Shown here piece after piece: positions 20,339 to 32,805 of a DNA stretch of 64,000 nucleotides. The translations under genes and the position numbers were made by a program. The notes below the pieces were generated by a model. That model made no database searches. It was not told the DNA's origin and was given only the letters and a program-made list of their open reading frames with translations. Origin of the DNA: Dactylorhiza incarnata (taxonomy: Eukaryota; Streptophyta; Magnoliopsida; Asparagales; Orchidaceae). How positions within the stretch are numbered: position 1 is the first letter of the stretch; each line of letters opens with the position of its first letter. The stretch covers positions 2,418,001 through 2,482,000 of the forward strand of contig JAWHQI010000185.1 of NCBI GenBank assembly GCA_033032865.1, given 5' to 3'.

Positions 20339-22187
20339 TTTTCTTTTTATCTCTTATTTTATGAAACTCTCTCTTTCATGCACTTTTTATTTAATTTCTG
20401 TGCTCTGTAAACAATTATAATACAGGTATTTGGTCCAGCTTAAGGAAATAAAATAAAAGCACTGCTGGGAGACAACCCAGATTTGCTGATTTCTGTTTTT
20501 CTAACATGTTTCAATTCAGTTTTTATACATTTTTGCTTTTGTTTTGCGGAGCTCACCCACCTTGCAGGTATTCATTGCACATCTTATAAGGTGGTGGTTG
20601 TGATTCTTCGTATGGTGGTGGGGCAGCCTCGGTCAGTCACGCATCTTCTGGTATGCTCACTAGCTGAGCATGGGGTAACCTCTCTCCCTTTCTCTTTCTG
20701 ATTTTCATTTTAATATCATGTGATGTACTTCTTAGGTTAAGTCTGGGGGAGAGCTAGTATGTGTTACCCAATGTACGTGCACACTGCATATGCATACTAG
20801 AAGCTTTTATTGATTTATTTCGTTTAGATCATTGCATCACACACCACTTGCAACCACTTGAGCGCGTGCTTAGCTGTGTGTGTGCCGCGAGTTAAACTCA
20901 TTTCTTGAGCAAGATTCGGGCAAATCATCGTGCTGACTTAGGATTGTGAAACGGAGTAAAATGTTGACTCCTGCAGTGTCCTAGTCGAGTGCTCTCATTT
21001 CATGTAGAAATTTGAGTAGATTTAATTTTTCTGTATGCTTATAGTTTTATATTTTTCTATTTGCGTCAATACTGTTTATTCTACTCAAAAATGGTGAATT
21101 CAGTGTGAATCAAACGGTAGCTTAGGGATGTGTGTAGCCGGGCATTAGGTTTGCATTGCTCGAGTCGGGAGGACGGATAGTCTTTTTTGTTGGCTAAGAA
21201 CTTGCCCCAAGCTATTCTCGAAGCATGGGTATAGGTTAGTTTAGTGCACGAACGTGATGTAGGCCTTCATTTTGTCCCGGTTGAGCTTTTTACCAATCCT
21301 AATGTCTTATCCTCGTTAGCCCCGTTGTGCCTACCCCTTCTTTTGATTCAGCTCCACCATTATTTCACCAAAGCCTCATAGTCGATCCTAGTCGCGCACC
21401 CAAGTCGAGCTTTAGTATTTTATATATTCATTCGGGGTGTTGATGTGGTGAATATTTTTGTGAAAATGTGGATGTGCTTCAATGTTTAATCTGCTGATTT
21501 TGTTGTGAAAAGAAAAGAAAAAAAATATAAAAGAGAAAAAGAAAATTGAAAAAAAAATGGATAAAGAAAGAAAAAGTTTAATTGAAAATAATTGTTGATT
21601 TGTGTTTGGGAGTGGGCAGTGCACACACCCATTGTTAAAAAGTTAAGTCTAGGGGTGTGGTGTACTCGCATATATTTGGGTTAGCGGATAGATTATTTTT
21701 TTGTTTATGCTAGCTCATTTGGGTTTGGTGCGTAGCCTCCATGTTTATCTTTGTTTACCTCACTGAAACCCAAGCCCCATCTTCACCTAAAGTCCTACTG
21801 ATTCGTGAGTGAGCCAAACCAGTGCCGTGGAGAGAGTGCGAACAGGCAAGCCTATGGTCACCGACATTGGTGGATTCCTTTGGAGGTTGTCCTGAGCCCC
21901 GATCTTTGGTAATGCTCACCTTTGCGATTAGTTTATTTTCTCCCTACGCGTGACCGGATGATTCGCCGTGATTCTATTTTTGAGTAGTAATAAATTTTTG
22001 ATACGCATTTGAGAAAAGTACAAACTGTTATGCATACATAGAAATTTCCTCTGTTATATTTTTATGCGTGCGTGCACGCGACTTTGCATGGTACTCGGTG
22101 TCGCAATTTCTCTGTCAGCTAGTTGTTTTTCCCCGTCCGCTTAGATTTTGTTTGCTCGGGACGTGCAAACAGGTAAGTCTGGGGGTG
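20339..22187 (+). other. TE6 non-coding tail with three polypurine-tract-like sites
   Basis: No coding sequence recognised. GGTTAAGTCTGGGGGAGAG at about 20734, AAGTTAAGTCTAGGGGTGTGG at about 21641 and GGTAAGTCTGGGGGTG at 22172-22187 are three versions of the same tract; the last abuts the 3' LTR and is the working polypurine tract. An A-rich stretch of about 60 bp lies at 21510-21570. The region occupies the env position of Athila elements, but I find no env-like ORF. Confidence 0.75.
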
Positions 22188-23643
22188 TGATGAGTCCTGA
22201 TCATATACACATATTTGGACTCATCTAGGCCGGTTTTCTAGTCGTTTCACTGCACTTTAGCCCTGATTCAGCTCATATTTGTCTTTCTATGCTAGGTGCA
22301 CTTCTTGGCCTAATTTGGTGTGTTTTATGCTTATTCCCTTTTGATAGCCTTATCATTTTGTTGAGTGCCACTTTCAGTGGCCTGATTAGCATTTCTGTAG
22401 AAACAGGAGTCGTGCAGGTGTTCCTGGTAAAATTCTGTACATGAACACTGCGCACGATCACTGGTTCGATTGTGCACGACCACTGGTCGTGTGCACTTAA
22501 CCCTTTTTTCTGAGTTCTGTCTCGGACAATGCGCACGACCACCTGCGATACTGCGCACGACCACCTACGATAGTGCGCACGACCACCGGTCGTGCGCCTC
22601 TGGTCGTGCGCCTCTGGTCGTGCGAACATGGTATTTTATAAATTTCTTACTTTGCAGGCTCCACCCAGGCAGGCGCACGATCACAGAATTCCAGCGCGCA
22701 CGACCACTGGTCGTGCGCCAATGACCGTGCGCAGTATTTATTCCAGCGCCTATATAAATTCCTGATCCGCAGATTAGGGATACGGGGGGTTCCGGGAGCG
22801 CGATTTACCGTCCGTACGCCGCCGTTTTCCACTTCCAGCCACCTCCATCTCATCTTCTCCGCAAGGGGAAGTCATCTCCAGCCATTCTAAGCAATCCTCC
22901 ATCGTCCGGGAGCATTCTCCACCCTCCGCAAGCACTCAAGCAAGCCATCTCCAGTTCAGTCCGGTGAAAAGAATAGTCATCCTGAGGTAGAAGACGACGG
23001 AAGCACGTGGAGAGGTCTTGACAGACTCTCAACGCCGGAAGCACAGTTCGCCCGAGTCCGGAGGTAGCTTGACAAACTACCATTCCGGCCGTGAACGACC
23101 GCTAGTCTTCGTCCATTGGTTGATTTCTTCCTCCACCTTTTGTTGTACTTCTTTGAATCATTTAAACTTGAATATCATGATGTTTAGTTTAAATGCAATG
23201 GTTGTTTCTTATCCGTTCTTCAGTATTTTCTTGTGATACGTCTCACCTTCACTCACTCACTCACGCACTCATCGTGTTCGATTCAGGTTAGCAAGAGCTA
23301 ACGACGATTTGCAAAGAGGTGTTTGCGACCCTCACTCCCCGCACTAGTGATCACTTCATTCGCATGCGCACCGTCCATCCGCCTCACGAAGCTCGACATC
23401 GCGGCCGTTGCATCCATCTCACCTTGTGAAGCGGTGATTTCGACCCGCATTTCTTTTATTGTTGTTAACGGTAGGAAACCAAATCAAAACCCCACTTTCT
23501 GTGATTGTTCCCGCTTGTGTAACAATTGTCACACAATGCAATTCGTTCACCCAACCTGCATTCCTCAAGAGACCGACACTCGGGGATCTTATTCCCAACA
23601 TTTATTACTTGCGCGACCGGTGCACTTGCCGAACATCGCATCA
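22188..23643 (+). repeat. 3' LTR of TE6
   Basis: 1456 bp, matching 16343-17886, ending CATCGCATCA before the GCGTC duplication. Confidence 0.93.
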
Positions 23644-23648
23644 GCGTC

Positions 23649-23803
23649 CCCTCCTCTTTCCATCAATGCCTTAAGTTCAACGCGGGAGGAGTCCAAGTCC
23701 AGATAAGGGGAGATCCGAAGGTTGCCAGGCAGTGCTATGTGACGGTCGTGAACACCATCTCCTGGATGGCCGAAGTAGAATAATGGGATTGGGAGATGGA
23801 GGA
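23649..23803 (+). pseudogene. TE5 protease, second part
   Basis: Continues the protease interrupted at 16342: SFHQCLKFNAGGVQVQIRGD then KVARQCYVTVVN, the conserved GDPKVARxCYV end of Tat proteases. TE7 cuts in at 23804. Confidence 0.9.
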
Positions 23804-25252
23804 TATTGGAACAACCCAATTACTAATTTGGGCTAGGATCACTATCTGTGGTTAGGACTCAAGTTGACCCCAATGTATAGTCTTAGGGTCAAGGTCTAAG
23901 CCTGTCTAAGTTAGTTGAAACTTAGGAAAATTCCAAGTTTTCTGTGTTCGACGAACGTCTTCCTGTGTTCGACGAACGTCGTGTATCAGTTCGAGGAATT
24001 TGATCTCCAGCTCGACGAACTTAGTCTTCCAAGCCAGTTCAACAATTATATATTTCAGTTTGACGAACTCCTGATTAAGATCAACGAACTCAGTGTTCTA
24101 TTCGACGAATGGGTAACTCAGCTTTCAGTTCGATGAACTCCTGATTGAGTTCGACGAATTCAACTTTCTGTTCGACGATTTTTCCTCTTTGAGCTTGACA
24201 AATCCTAAAGACCAATTATTTCCTTCTCTGAACTCAGATCGACTATTCAGCAACGGATCTATTCAAATATTTGGACTTATTCATATTCAGATAAGTCAAG
24301 ATTTTATCTTTCCTTTTTATATATCCATTCTATTCTCTTCTTTCGAGAATCTTGCCGTTGACATATATTGGAAAAGGAAACTTTCATAGAAAAGGAATTA
24401 AAGTATCTTTGCAGAATCAGAAAGTTGTTATTGGAGTTCTAAGAAAGATTTATCTCAATTTATTCTATTCCTTATCATAAGATTTGAATTTTCAAATCAG
24501 AATATATATCTAAGGAAAAAGGATGAATCAAGATATAAGAGATATACAAGATAACAGAACATATACATGTGATATACTCAGACAAAAAAGACATACAAAA
24601 ATCTTCATCTACAACAGCATCTTCATTCTCTGAGAAAAACTGAAATCTTCTGTCAAAAGCATCTGCTGATTCTTAGTCTTCTACACCCAAGAGAAAGCTT
24701 CTCAAACTGTCAACAAACTCTATCAGACAGGAGCAGCTTTACAATAACAGCAATCCACTAGTCTTCTCTCAAATCTTATTGAGAGAGAAGAACTTCATAA
24801 ACTCTTTTTTGTTCATTCTTTTTACCCCCACCTTGTACAGGGTTTTAACTCCCTTCAGAAGTTAACCTTTGGTGGCAGGGCACCTGATCAAAAACCTCTG
24901 GTTTGGTTTGAGCACCTGATCAAAAACCTGTGGTTTGGTTTGAGCACCTGATCAAAAGATCAGTGGTGATAGGGCAGCTGATCAAAAACCTAAGTGGATT
25001 CCTACCAAGGGTGGTAGAAGAGTAGATGTACCCAGGTTGCTTGGGGAACTACTATAGATCCTTGTGTCTTTGCTGTGTTAGTGTTATTTTCTGTACTGTG
25101 TTATATTTATTATTTTGTTTTTCTACTCACTCAACTACATATATATATATCATTATTTTAATTCCGCTATAAAATAAGTTAAAACTTTTAATACTCTATT
25201 CACCCCCCCCCCCCCCTCTAGAGTAAATCTAAGATCTAATACCTCACTTTCA
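23804..25252 (+). repeat. 5' LTR of TE7
   Basis: 1449 bp ending CTCACTTTCA. The U3 holds the GTTCGACGAA array (23938-24182). About 24870-24990 holds four copies of an imperfect repeat CACCTGATCAAAAACCT-GTGGTTTGGTTTGAG; the 3' LTR has two. A stretch of 14 C occurs at 25203-25216. Confidence 0.92.
23938..24182 (+). repeat. GTTCGACGAA motif array in the TE7 LTR
   Basis: About a dozen exact or one-off copies of GTTCGACGAA(C) spaced 15-35 bp, starting TGTGTTCGACGAACGTC twice in a row. The same array is at 34010-34245 in the 3' LTR, with different point changes. Confidence 0.88.
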
Positions 25253-25254
25253 AT

Positions 25255-25266
25255 TAGTATCAGAGG
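25255..25266 (+). promoter_or_regulatory. TE7 primer binding site
   Basis: TAGTATCAGAGG two bases after the LTR; TGGTATCAGAG is the usual initiator tRNA-Met complement, here with one change. Bases 25267-25363 are the leader. Confidence 0.85.
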
Positions 25267-25363
25267 TTGGTTGATTGGATACACAGGCTGACACCTGAAT
25301 CCAAAGATCTATTAAATCTTAACTTATTCTAGAGTTTTCTTTTTCTAAAATAAAGAAAAACTC

Positions 25364-27393
25364 ATGGCACAGAACAAAGATTACTCAAGCACAAGACCTC
25401 CTATGTGCAATCTTACCAAGTTTGCATTATGGAAAGCAAGGATCAAACTATATATGAATTCTATTGATGAAGATATTTTTAATTCTATTTTGACAGGACC
25501 TCCTACTCCATCAGCAACAACAAGCAATGAAGCAGCAACCAATACTCATGTTGCTCCACCTCATGAGTGGACAGATGCTCAGAAGAAACAGAGGAATGCT
25601 GATGCCAAAGACATGAATATCTTGACACAGACCATGTCTGATGACATATTCCAGAAGGTTGTGGACTGCACCTCAGCCAGGGACATCTGGAACTCTCTCA
25701 ACAACATGGTTGATGGATCTGCAGATGAAAGAAAGGATCGGAGATCCCACCTCATCTCCCAATATGAGAACTTTAAGAAGGGAGATACTGAAATGGTTGC
25801 AGATATGTATAATAGACTCAGTCTCATCATCAATGAGCTGAAGTCTTTGGACAAAGTGATCACAATCACTGAAATAAATGATAAGATCATAATGTGCTTC
25901 CCCAGCACATGGGACTCAAAGATCTGGCCAATCAAGGAAGCCAGAAACCTAAATGAGATCTCAACTGAGACCCTATTAGGCAAACTGAAATCCTATGAGC
26001 AGCTTATCAAATCAAGAGAAGCTGAACAGTCTACCTCCTCACTAGCCACCAAAAAGTAAAGAAGCATTGCTTTTCAGGCAACAGAAGAGGAAGACAAAGC
26101 TCCAGGAGAAATGGAGTTCATGAGAATCCTAGCCAAAAGATTCTACAAAATGGCTAGAAAGGACCTCAGAATGAAGGAATTCAGATCCAAGGAGAAACCA
26201 AGGTATGACAAAACACACTCTAAAGAAATTATTTGTTATGGTTGCAAGAAGCCTGGACACATCCTATCTGAGTGTACAAAAAATCAAAGAAGGACAAAAG
26301 AAAAGAAACACTCCAGCAAGCCATCCTCCCCCAAACATAAACGCAAGGGAAAGGGCTTTGTGGCTGAGACATGGAGTGAGACTGAATCAGAGTCATCATC
26401 CAGCTCCACTGAAGATGAAGATGATTCAAATAAAAAGGATTTATGCATGATGTCTATCCATGATTCAAGCAGTGATTCAGAACATGCATCATCATCCATC
26501 TCATGTGATGATGAAGATGATGTAGATGAAAGAAGTTTTTGCATGATGGATATCAATGCCTGAGCAAGTAATTCTGATGAATCAGAATCTGATACTGATG
26601 GTGATCAGGTAATTTCTACTTTTGATTTTACTTCAAATGATTTGAAAATGAATTCAAGACTCTTTGTTTAGATTTAATTAAATCTGAGAAGGAGATAATT
26701 TTCCTCAGAAGTAAGTTGGTTGAAATGAACCAACTGACTGTAGACTATGCCAATCTTAAGGAAGAACTGGCTGCCTCCAAAGAACATATTGTTCTCATTG
26801 AGAACATATTATCTGAGGCCAAAACGTTTGAAGAATCCCTCAATGGGAGAAGCATCAAACTGATGGACATCACAAGCATTGTAAATGCCAGACTCAATAG
26901 AAAACTGGGCTTGAGTCAGCCATACCTTCTTAAGAAAGACACTCTATCTACTCCAGTGAAATTCATTTCTGCCAAAGGAAAAGAGGCAGTAGAAGTAGGT
27001 AAGAACATCTCAAGCAAGGCTGTTAAAAACAAAGGAATTCAAAAGCATTCATCGAATGGCGCTCGACGAAATCACATGAATTCGTCGAACGGTGGTCAAC
27101 AAACATTGAATACAGATTTTCAGTATTGTTATCCTTCGAGCGGCGCTCGACGAAATTACTTCAATTCGTCAAACGGCGATCGACGAACTCAGCCAAGTTC
27201 GTCGAACAAAAAATGTACTGCATTTCTAAAGAATTCTCATTCTCAACATACTAAGAATCCATTTACTGAGTGGACTATTCCTCCTAGGAGATATCATACA
27301 CAAGGCTATAAGGATCTGCCTGAGATTTCTTACATTTCAGAATTTTGTGGTAAGACAAAAGGACCCAAGATAATCTGGGTCAAGAACAACTAG
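25364..27393 (+). pseudogene. TE7 Gag
   Basis: It starts MAQNKDYSSTRPP at 25364. The UBN2-type Gag domain occupies residues 10-215 (FALWKARIKLYMNS, ADERKDRRSHLISQYENFKK, DKIIMCFPSTWDSKIWPI). There is a stop at 26057-26059, then the same frame continues to a knuckle CYGCKKPGHILSEC and an acidic S/D/E-rich region. A stop at 26563 and a one-base frameshift near 26650 precede a coiled-coil stretch (FLRSKLVEMNQL, LAASKEHIVLIENIL). The linker at 27045-27210 is built on the LTR motif. The Gag ends GPKIIWVKNN and a stop at 27391-27393. Confidence 0.9.
27045..27210 (+). repeat. LTR-type motif inside the TE7 gag linker
   Basis: CATCGAATGGCGCTCGACGAAA, ATTCGTCGAACGG, GAGCGGCGCTCGACGAAA, ATTCGTCAAACGG, GATCGACGAA and GTTCGTCGAAC follow each other. 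The encoded peptide repeats SSNGARRN and SSNGDRR. This is the same TTCGTCGAAC/GTTCGACGAA word as in the TE7 LTR. Confidence 0.85.
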
Positions 27394-27412
27394 TATGTTT
27401 TCTGTTTTGCAG
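27394..27412 (+). promoter_or_regulatory. 3'-splice-site-like sequence between TE7 gag and pol
   Basis: TATGTTTTCTGTTTTGCAG immediately follows the gag stop and precedes the protease reading. A pyrimidine-rich tract plus TGCAG-G is a strong plant acceptor. Similar sequences are at the same place in TE2, TE8 and TE9. Confidence 0.5.
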
Positions 27413-29053
27413 GTACAAAGCTATCCAAACTTAGAGGAACATTGGTATTTGGATAGTGGCTGCTCTAAGCACATGACAGGAAACAAGGCCAATCTAAGTA
27501 ATTACAAGGCAAAGCTTGGACCCAAAGTAATTTTTGGAGACTCCAACTATGGACGGACTAAAGGATATGGAAAAATCAGAGTTGGAGCAGTTACATTCGA
27601 AGAGGTAGCATATGTCAAGGGTCTCAAGCATAACCTCATCAGCATAAGACAACTATGTGATGAAGGTTATCAGGTAACTTTTCATCATTCCTTATGTCTT
27701 ATTACCAATAATAAGAACATCAATGTGTTATCTGGTATTAGACAAGGAAATATATATTTAGTCAATTTTGATTCTGCCAATTCAGACATTTGTTTATTTA
27801 ATTCAATAAGTAAAACAAATGAGTTATGGCATAAAAGGCTAGGACATATTAACCTTAGAACTATCTCTAAGCTCTCCAAGGACAATCTGGTAAGAGGATT
27901 GCCTTCTGGTTCATACGAGAAGGAAGGACTCTGTAGGGCTTGTCAACTAGGAAAGTAGACCAAGAGTAGTTTGAAATATTTATCCAAGAGTGATTCACCT
28001 AGGATTCTATACGTGCTGCATTTGGATCTCTTTGGACCCACTACAATACAGAGTTTAGGAGGGAAACATTACACTTTAGTTATTGTAGATGACTTCTCTA
28101 GATTCACTTGGGTGTTCTTTCTCAGGAACAAGTCTGACACCTTCAGTGTTCTGATAGACTTTCTCAGGTCCATCAAGATTGAGTACTCTATTCTAGTTGC
28201 ATTGATCAGAAGTGATCATGGTACTGAGTTTGAATCTCTTCTGATGAGAGAATTCTGTGGAAAAGAAGGGATCAGGCAATGTTTCTCTGCTCCTAGAACT
28301 CCTCAACAAAATGGGGTAGCTGAAAGGAAAAATAGAACATTACTTGAATCAGCAACTACATTGCTTGTTGATGCTCACTTGCCACTTTCCTTTTGGGCAG
28401 AGGCAGTGAACACAACAAATTATGTGTTAAACAGGAGTCTGATACACAAACTTAAGGGTAAAACACCCTATGAAATGCTTAAGAATAAAAAGCCTAAGGT
28501 TAACTATTTTAAGATTTTTGGTTGTAAATGCTATGCGCATAACAATGATATGAAATATCTAAGGAAATTTAAAGCAAAGGCTACTGAAGGTATATTCCTT
28601 GGATACTCTCTTTCTAGTAAAGCATATAGAATTTCTAACAAATTAACTCTTAAGATGGAAGAGTCCATGCATGTTTCTTTTGATGAAACTAACATGTTAA
28701 ATGAGGAGAGGAGTGCCACCTCTACCAAAGATATTTTGCAGGCACCAGCTCTATGTGAAGAGCTTAATCGATTAGATATACAGAATAAAGACTCTCTACT
28801 CCCATCAACTCAATTTATTGAAGACAGTGAAGAAGAAGATAATCCAGAAGATCTTGCTTATAATTCTAATCAAATGACAGCTGATCAAATCCCTCAAGAG
28901 GATACTCTTGTTGAACCCATTCCAACTGTTGATCACATCACAGTTAGAGATCATCCAATATCCCAATTTATTAGAGACATCTCAGCAGGTATTCAAACAA
29001 GGCATCAACTCAACCAAAATTCAGATGCATACTTGTTTCCTATCACAAATTGA
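27395..29053 (+). pseudogene. TE7 protease and integrase (one internal stop)
   Basis: A single frame reads HWYLDSGCSKHMTGNK (DSG protease active site intact) and VIFGDSNYGRTKGYG. Then come LWHKRLGHINLRTISKLSK and CRACQLGK (HHCC zinc site), a stop at 27956-27958, and the core LDLFGPTTIQSLGGKHYTL, SDHGTEFES and PQQNGVAERKNRTLLE with the D, D, E residues present. It ends with the FGCKCYAHNN and GIFLGYSLSSKAYR domain and an acidic linker. The frame closes at 29053, where the RT continues in another frame. Apart from one stop and the frame change it is close to functional. Confidence 0.92.
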
Positions 29054-30527
29054 ACCTCAATCCATAAATGATGCAGAACAAGATCTAAACTGGATTCTTA
29101 CAATGCAAGAGGAACTCAATCAATTTGAAAGGAACAAAGTCTGGGATTTGGTTCCAAGACCAAAGGGCCATCCAGTTATTGACACCAAATGGGTCTTTAG
29201 AAACAAGCTAGATGATCAAGGCTTGATAATCAGAAATAAAGCCAGATTGGTAGCTCAAGGATACTCTCAGGAAGATGGGATTGATTTTGATCAAACATTT
29301 GCTCCTGTTGCAAGACTTGAAGCTATCAGAATATTTCTTGCATTTGCTGCTTTCATAAAGTTTAAAGTCTATCAGATGGATGTGAAGAGTGAATTTCTAA
29401 ATGGAGATATCTAAGAAGAAGTATATGTTGAACAACCACCAGGTTTTATCTCTCCAACTCACTCTTCCTATGTTTTTAAGCTTAATAAAGCTCTCTATGG
29501 TCTCAAGCAAGCTCCCAGAGCATGGTATGAGACCCTAGCTAATTTTCTTTTAGAAAACTAATTCTGTAGAGGCAATGTTGATAAAACTTTATTTTTCAGG
29601 ATTCATAAAAATCAAACTTTACTAGTTCAAATTTATGTAGATGATATTATATTTGGCTCTTCTGATTCAAATTTATGCAAAAGGTTTTCTGACCTAATGC
29701 AATCCAAATTTGAAATGAGTAGTATGGGTGAGTTATCTTACTTCCTTGGCCTTCAAGTGAAGCAAACTCCTAATGGCATATTCATATCACAATCCAAGTA
29801 TGTTAAGGAATTAGTGAAAAGATTTGGTATGTCTGATTCCTCCTCTATGAAAACACCCATGCCCTCCAATGTTGTTGTAGACAATGATGAATCAGGGAAA
29901 CCTGCTGATCAAAAAGTATATACAGCAATTGTTGGCTCTTTACTTTACTTAACAGCTAGTAGACCAGACATAGTGTTTACTACATGCATTTGTGCTAGGT
30001 TCCAAGTTAACCTCAAAGAATCTCACCTTATTTTATTAAAAAGAATTTTGAGATATATAAAGGGTTGTCCAAATCTAGGACTTTGGTATCCAACTGCATC
30101 AGAATTTGAATTAACTGGATTCTCAGATTCTGATTATGCTGGATGCAGAGTAGACAGGAAAAACACATCAGGAACTTGCCAGTTCCTTGGTGATAAGCTT
30201 GTGTCTTGGTTTTGTAAGAAACAAACATCTGTGTCTACATCAACAGCTGAAGCAGAATATATTGCTGCTGGCAGTTGCTACTCACAGATTCTATGGATAC
30301 AAAATCAACTGTTAGATTATGGTATAAACTTAAATAAATCAATTATATTTTGTGACAATACTAGTGCAATATCTATAGCACAAAATTCAGTACTCCATAG
30401 TAGGACTAAACTCATAGAAATTAGGCACCACTTTATCAGAGATAATGTGGATAAGAACAAAATTTGCCTACAATTTATTCCTACTGACTTACAAAGGGCT
30501 GATATTTTCACCAAAACCTTTGGATGA
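29040..30527 (+). pseudogene. TE7 reverse transcriptase and RNase H
   Basis: The frame opens near 29040 with [17 protein letters not shown], then [51 protein letters not shown]. Stops lie at 29412-29414 and near 29560. Then come [11 protein letters not shown] (YVDD intact), SLLYLTASRPDI, and RNase H with GFSDSDYAGC, STAEAEYIAAGSC and the final HHFIRDN and ADIFTKTFG. Two stops and the frame change from integrase make it defective. Family order RT then RNase H after integrase is diagnostic of Copia. Confidence 0.93.
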
Positions 30528-30934
30528 AAAGAAGCACATCTTCTTTATAAATCAGCTAGGAATGATAGATAGAGATTCAATAAATTAAAAAATATTTTCT
30601 TATCCCCTCTTTTCGTCGAACGAAGATCGACGAAAATTAGTCGTTCGTCGAACGGTGATCGACGAAACCTATTAGATCTAGAGATCGACGAAGCCAGCTC
30701 GTTAGTCGAACAGAGATCGACAAAAATTTATCTTTCGTCAAACGTAGTTTGACGAAGCCTTCGACTTCTGTTTTTATTTGGTTTAGCCAAACCCCGTTCA
30801 ACGAAAGCTTGCGCCTTCTCCGAACCCCTTTCTTTATAATCGAATTTTGATTCCATTTCGTCTTTGCGCCTACAGAAGTTGCTCTTGCCTCCCTCCAGTT
30901 CCTTTGCACTTGATCATTTTTATTACAGATACTC
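30528..30934 (+). repeat. TE7 spacer after RNase H with a second motif array
   Basis: No coding sequence. From 30610 to 30760 TTCGTCGAACG and GATCGACGAAA alternate about four times, so neighbouring copies can pair as hairpins. It ends in an ordinary leader-like stretch before the ATG of the third ORF at 30935. Confidence 0.8.
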
Positions 30935-32771
30935 ATGGCAGTCTCTCAGTCAGTGCTTTCTTCAATGAAGTTTGATGCCAGATTCAACATTGATATGGAA
31001 TCCTTCGCTCATTCAGATCAGATTTTCCAGGATATTCTTCCACTCTTTGTAGAACAACAGTTGAAGAAGTTTATGACAACAAGGATAAAGCTTCCAGTTG
31101 CTGCGATTAAGGAATGGGTACACACTCTGCAGACACTGAATGCAACATCTAACTCATGAACTATTTCAGGAATCAGGTTCCTTTTTCCCCTGAAATCCTA
31201 ACAGAAATTTTTGGATTGATAAATGGTGAAGATGATCTGGACATCACTTTTGATGAATTTAATATTCAATTGGATAAGATGGGTCACTCCAGTGGAAACC
31301 CTAACCATCTTTTGAAAAAGAATTTGTCTGTTGAATACAAATTCTTAGATGATATTGTTGGCAAGGTTTTGCTGGGAAAAACCTCTGCACATGATTAAAT
31401 TACAAGGTACCAATTTCTGTTGATGGTGGCCTTAGTGGAAAAGAAGTAGGTTAACTGGGGAATGATTCTTTTTGAATCCATCAAGAAGAAGCAAAGCAAA
31501 ATGAGTGTTTGCTGTGGCAGAGTTTTAGGAATTGTTCTTCAAGCAAAATGCCCAGAGCTGCTGGTGTCACCAACAGTTTTTATCAATGCAAGCAAGAGGC
31601 TAACTTCAGCTCTCTTTTGCAAATGGGACAGAGTAATACCCAAGAGGACTCCAAGGGCAGAAACATCCAGGAATGCTTCTGAGAGCACAAGGACTGACAC
31701 AGTCACTCCCTCAACCCTACAGGAAGCTCCTCCCTCTATATCTTCAACTCCTATCCCTTCTCAACCTCTTCAGACCACTACTGCTGAAGAAGTTCTCCCT
31801 TCCATCAATCCCATAGACACATCTTCCCCAATGCCTTCTTCTCCTCCTCTACAATCAAATCAGTCTGCAGAATTTCCATCCTCATCTATTCCAGATGATG
31901 ATTGTCTTCCCCCATTTGACTCTCATCCCATATTCATCCCACCTCCTTCATTTGACCTTTTGTCTCCTCAACAAAACTCTCCACCTCAATCACCCATCCA
32001 TGAGGATAATCATCCACCCATCTCAGATGCTACAAACATCTTCCTACACTCCTCTGTGTGTCCCAACCAGGCTCACACATCTATTCCCTCTTCTTCCACT
32101 CCAGCATCCACATCTTCTCAGCATACATCTGACTATGTGTATGTTGATTTCTCCTCCATTGCTGACCAAATTTTCAATCATATCTCTCCAAGACTGACAG
32201 CTCTTCTAAATGAGAAGCTAGCTCCAGTTCTTCAAGCCATCTCAGAACTCTATTCCAAACTTGCCTCCTTCCCTACCTCCTCATCTTTTGTCCCTTCTTC
32301 TAGGGGCCTAGATTCAGGTCTCCCTGAACCTAGGAAGGGGGAGATGCTCAATGAAGAAGCTCCAGTTGATACAGATTCAGATATGGTTATTGATACAGTT
32401 AATATAGATTTAGTTGCAGCTTCAGAATCAACTATTCCAGTTATAGATTCAATAAATGATATCTCTATTAATCCCTCAATAGATATTCTGTCTTTATTAT
32501 CAAAATTCTATTTGGTTTTCAGTTGTCTGCCTAAGCCTCAAGATATTTCAAAGGCTATAATTCCTTATTCAGCTCCTATAGATACAATTTTATTAGAACA
32601 AATCATCAAAAGTTTTCCAGTTCCAGTTGCAGTTACAGAGGAAGTTGGCTTGGTGAATTCACCTCCAACATTTGTTAATGATGATTCCCCTCTACCAGAG
32701 GATTTTGGGCAAGATGTTGATAATGCTCTTAGAGATCTTGTTGACTTGTATGATAATCCTACACAGTCTTC

Positions 32772-32805
<34 letters not shown>

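Larger units (their letters stand above)
16343..23643 (+). mobile_element. TE6: Athila-like element with an intact Gag ORF and no pol
   Basis: LTRs at 16343-17886 and 22188-23643, both TGATGAGTCCTG...CATCGCATCA. The target site duplication GCGTC is perfect (16338-16342 and 23644-23648). The primer binding site is at 17893-17910 and the polypurine tract at 22171-22187. The only gene is a 776-codon Gag with a protease-like tail. Comparing the last 850 bp of the LTRs by eye gives roughly two dozen differences, near 3 percent. At a plant LTR rate of about 1.3e-8 per site per year that suggests around a million years (inference). Confidence 0.95.
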
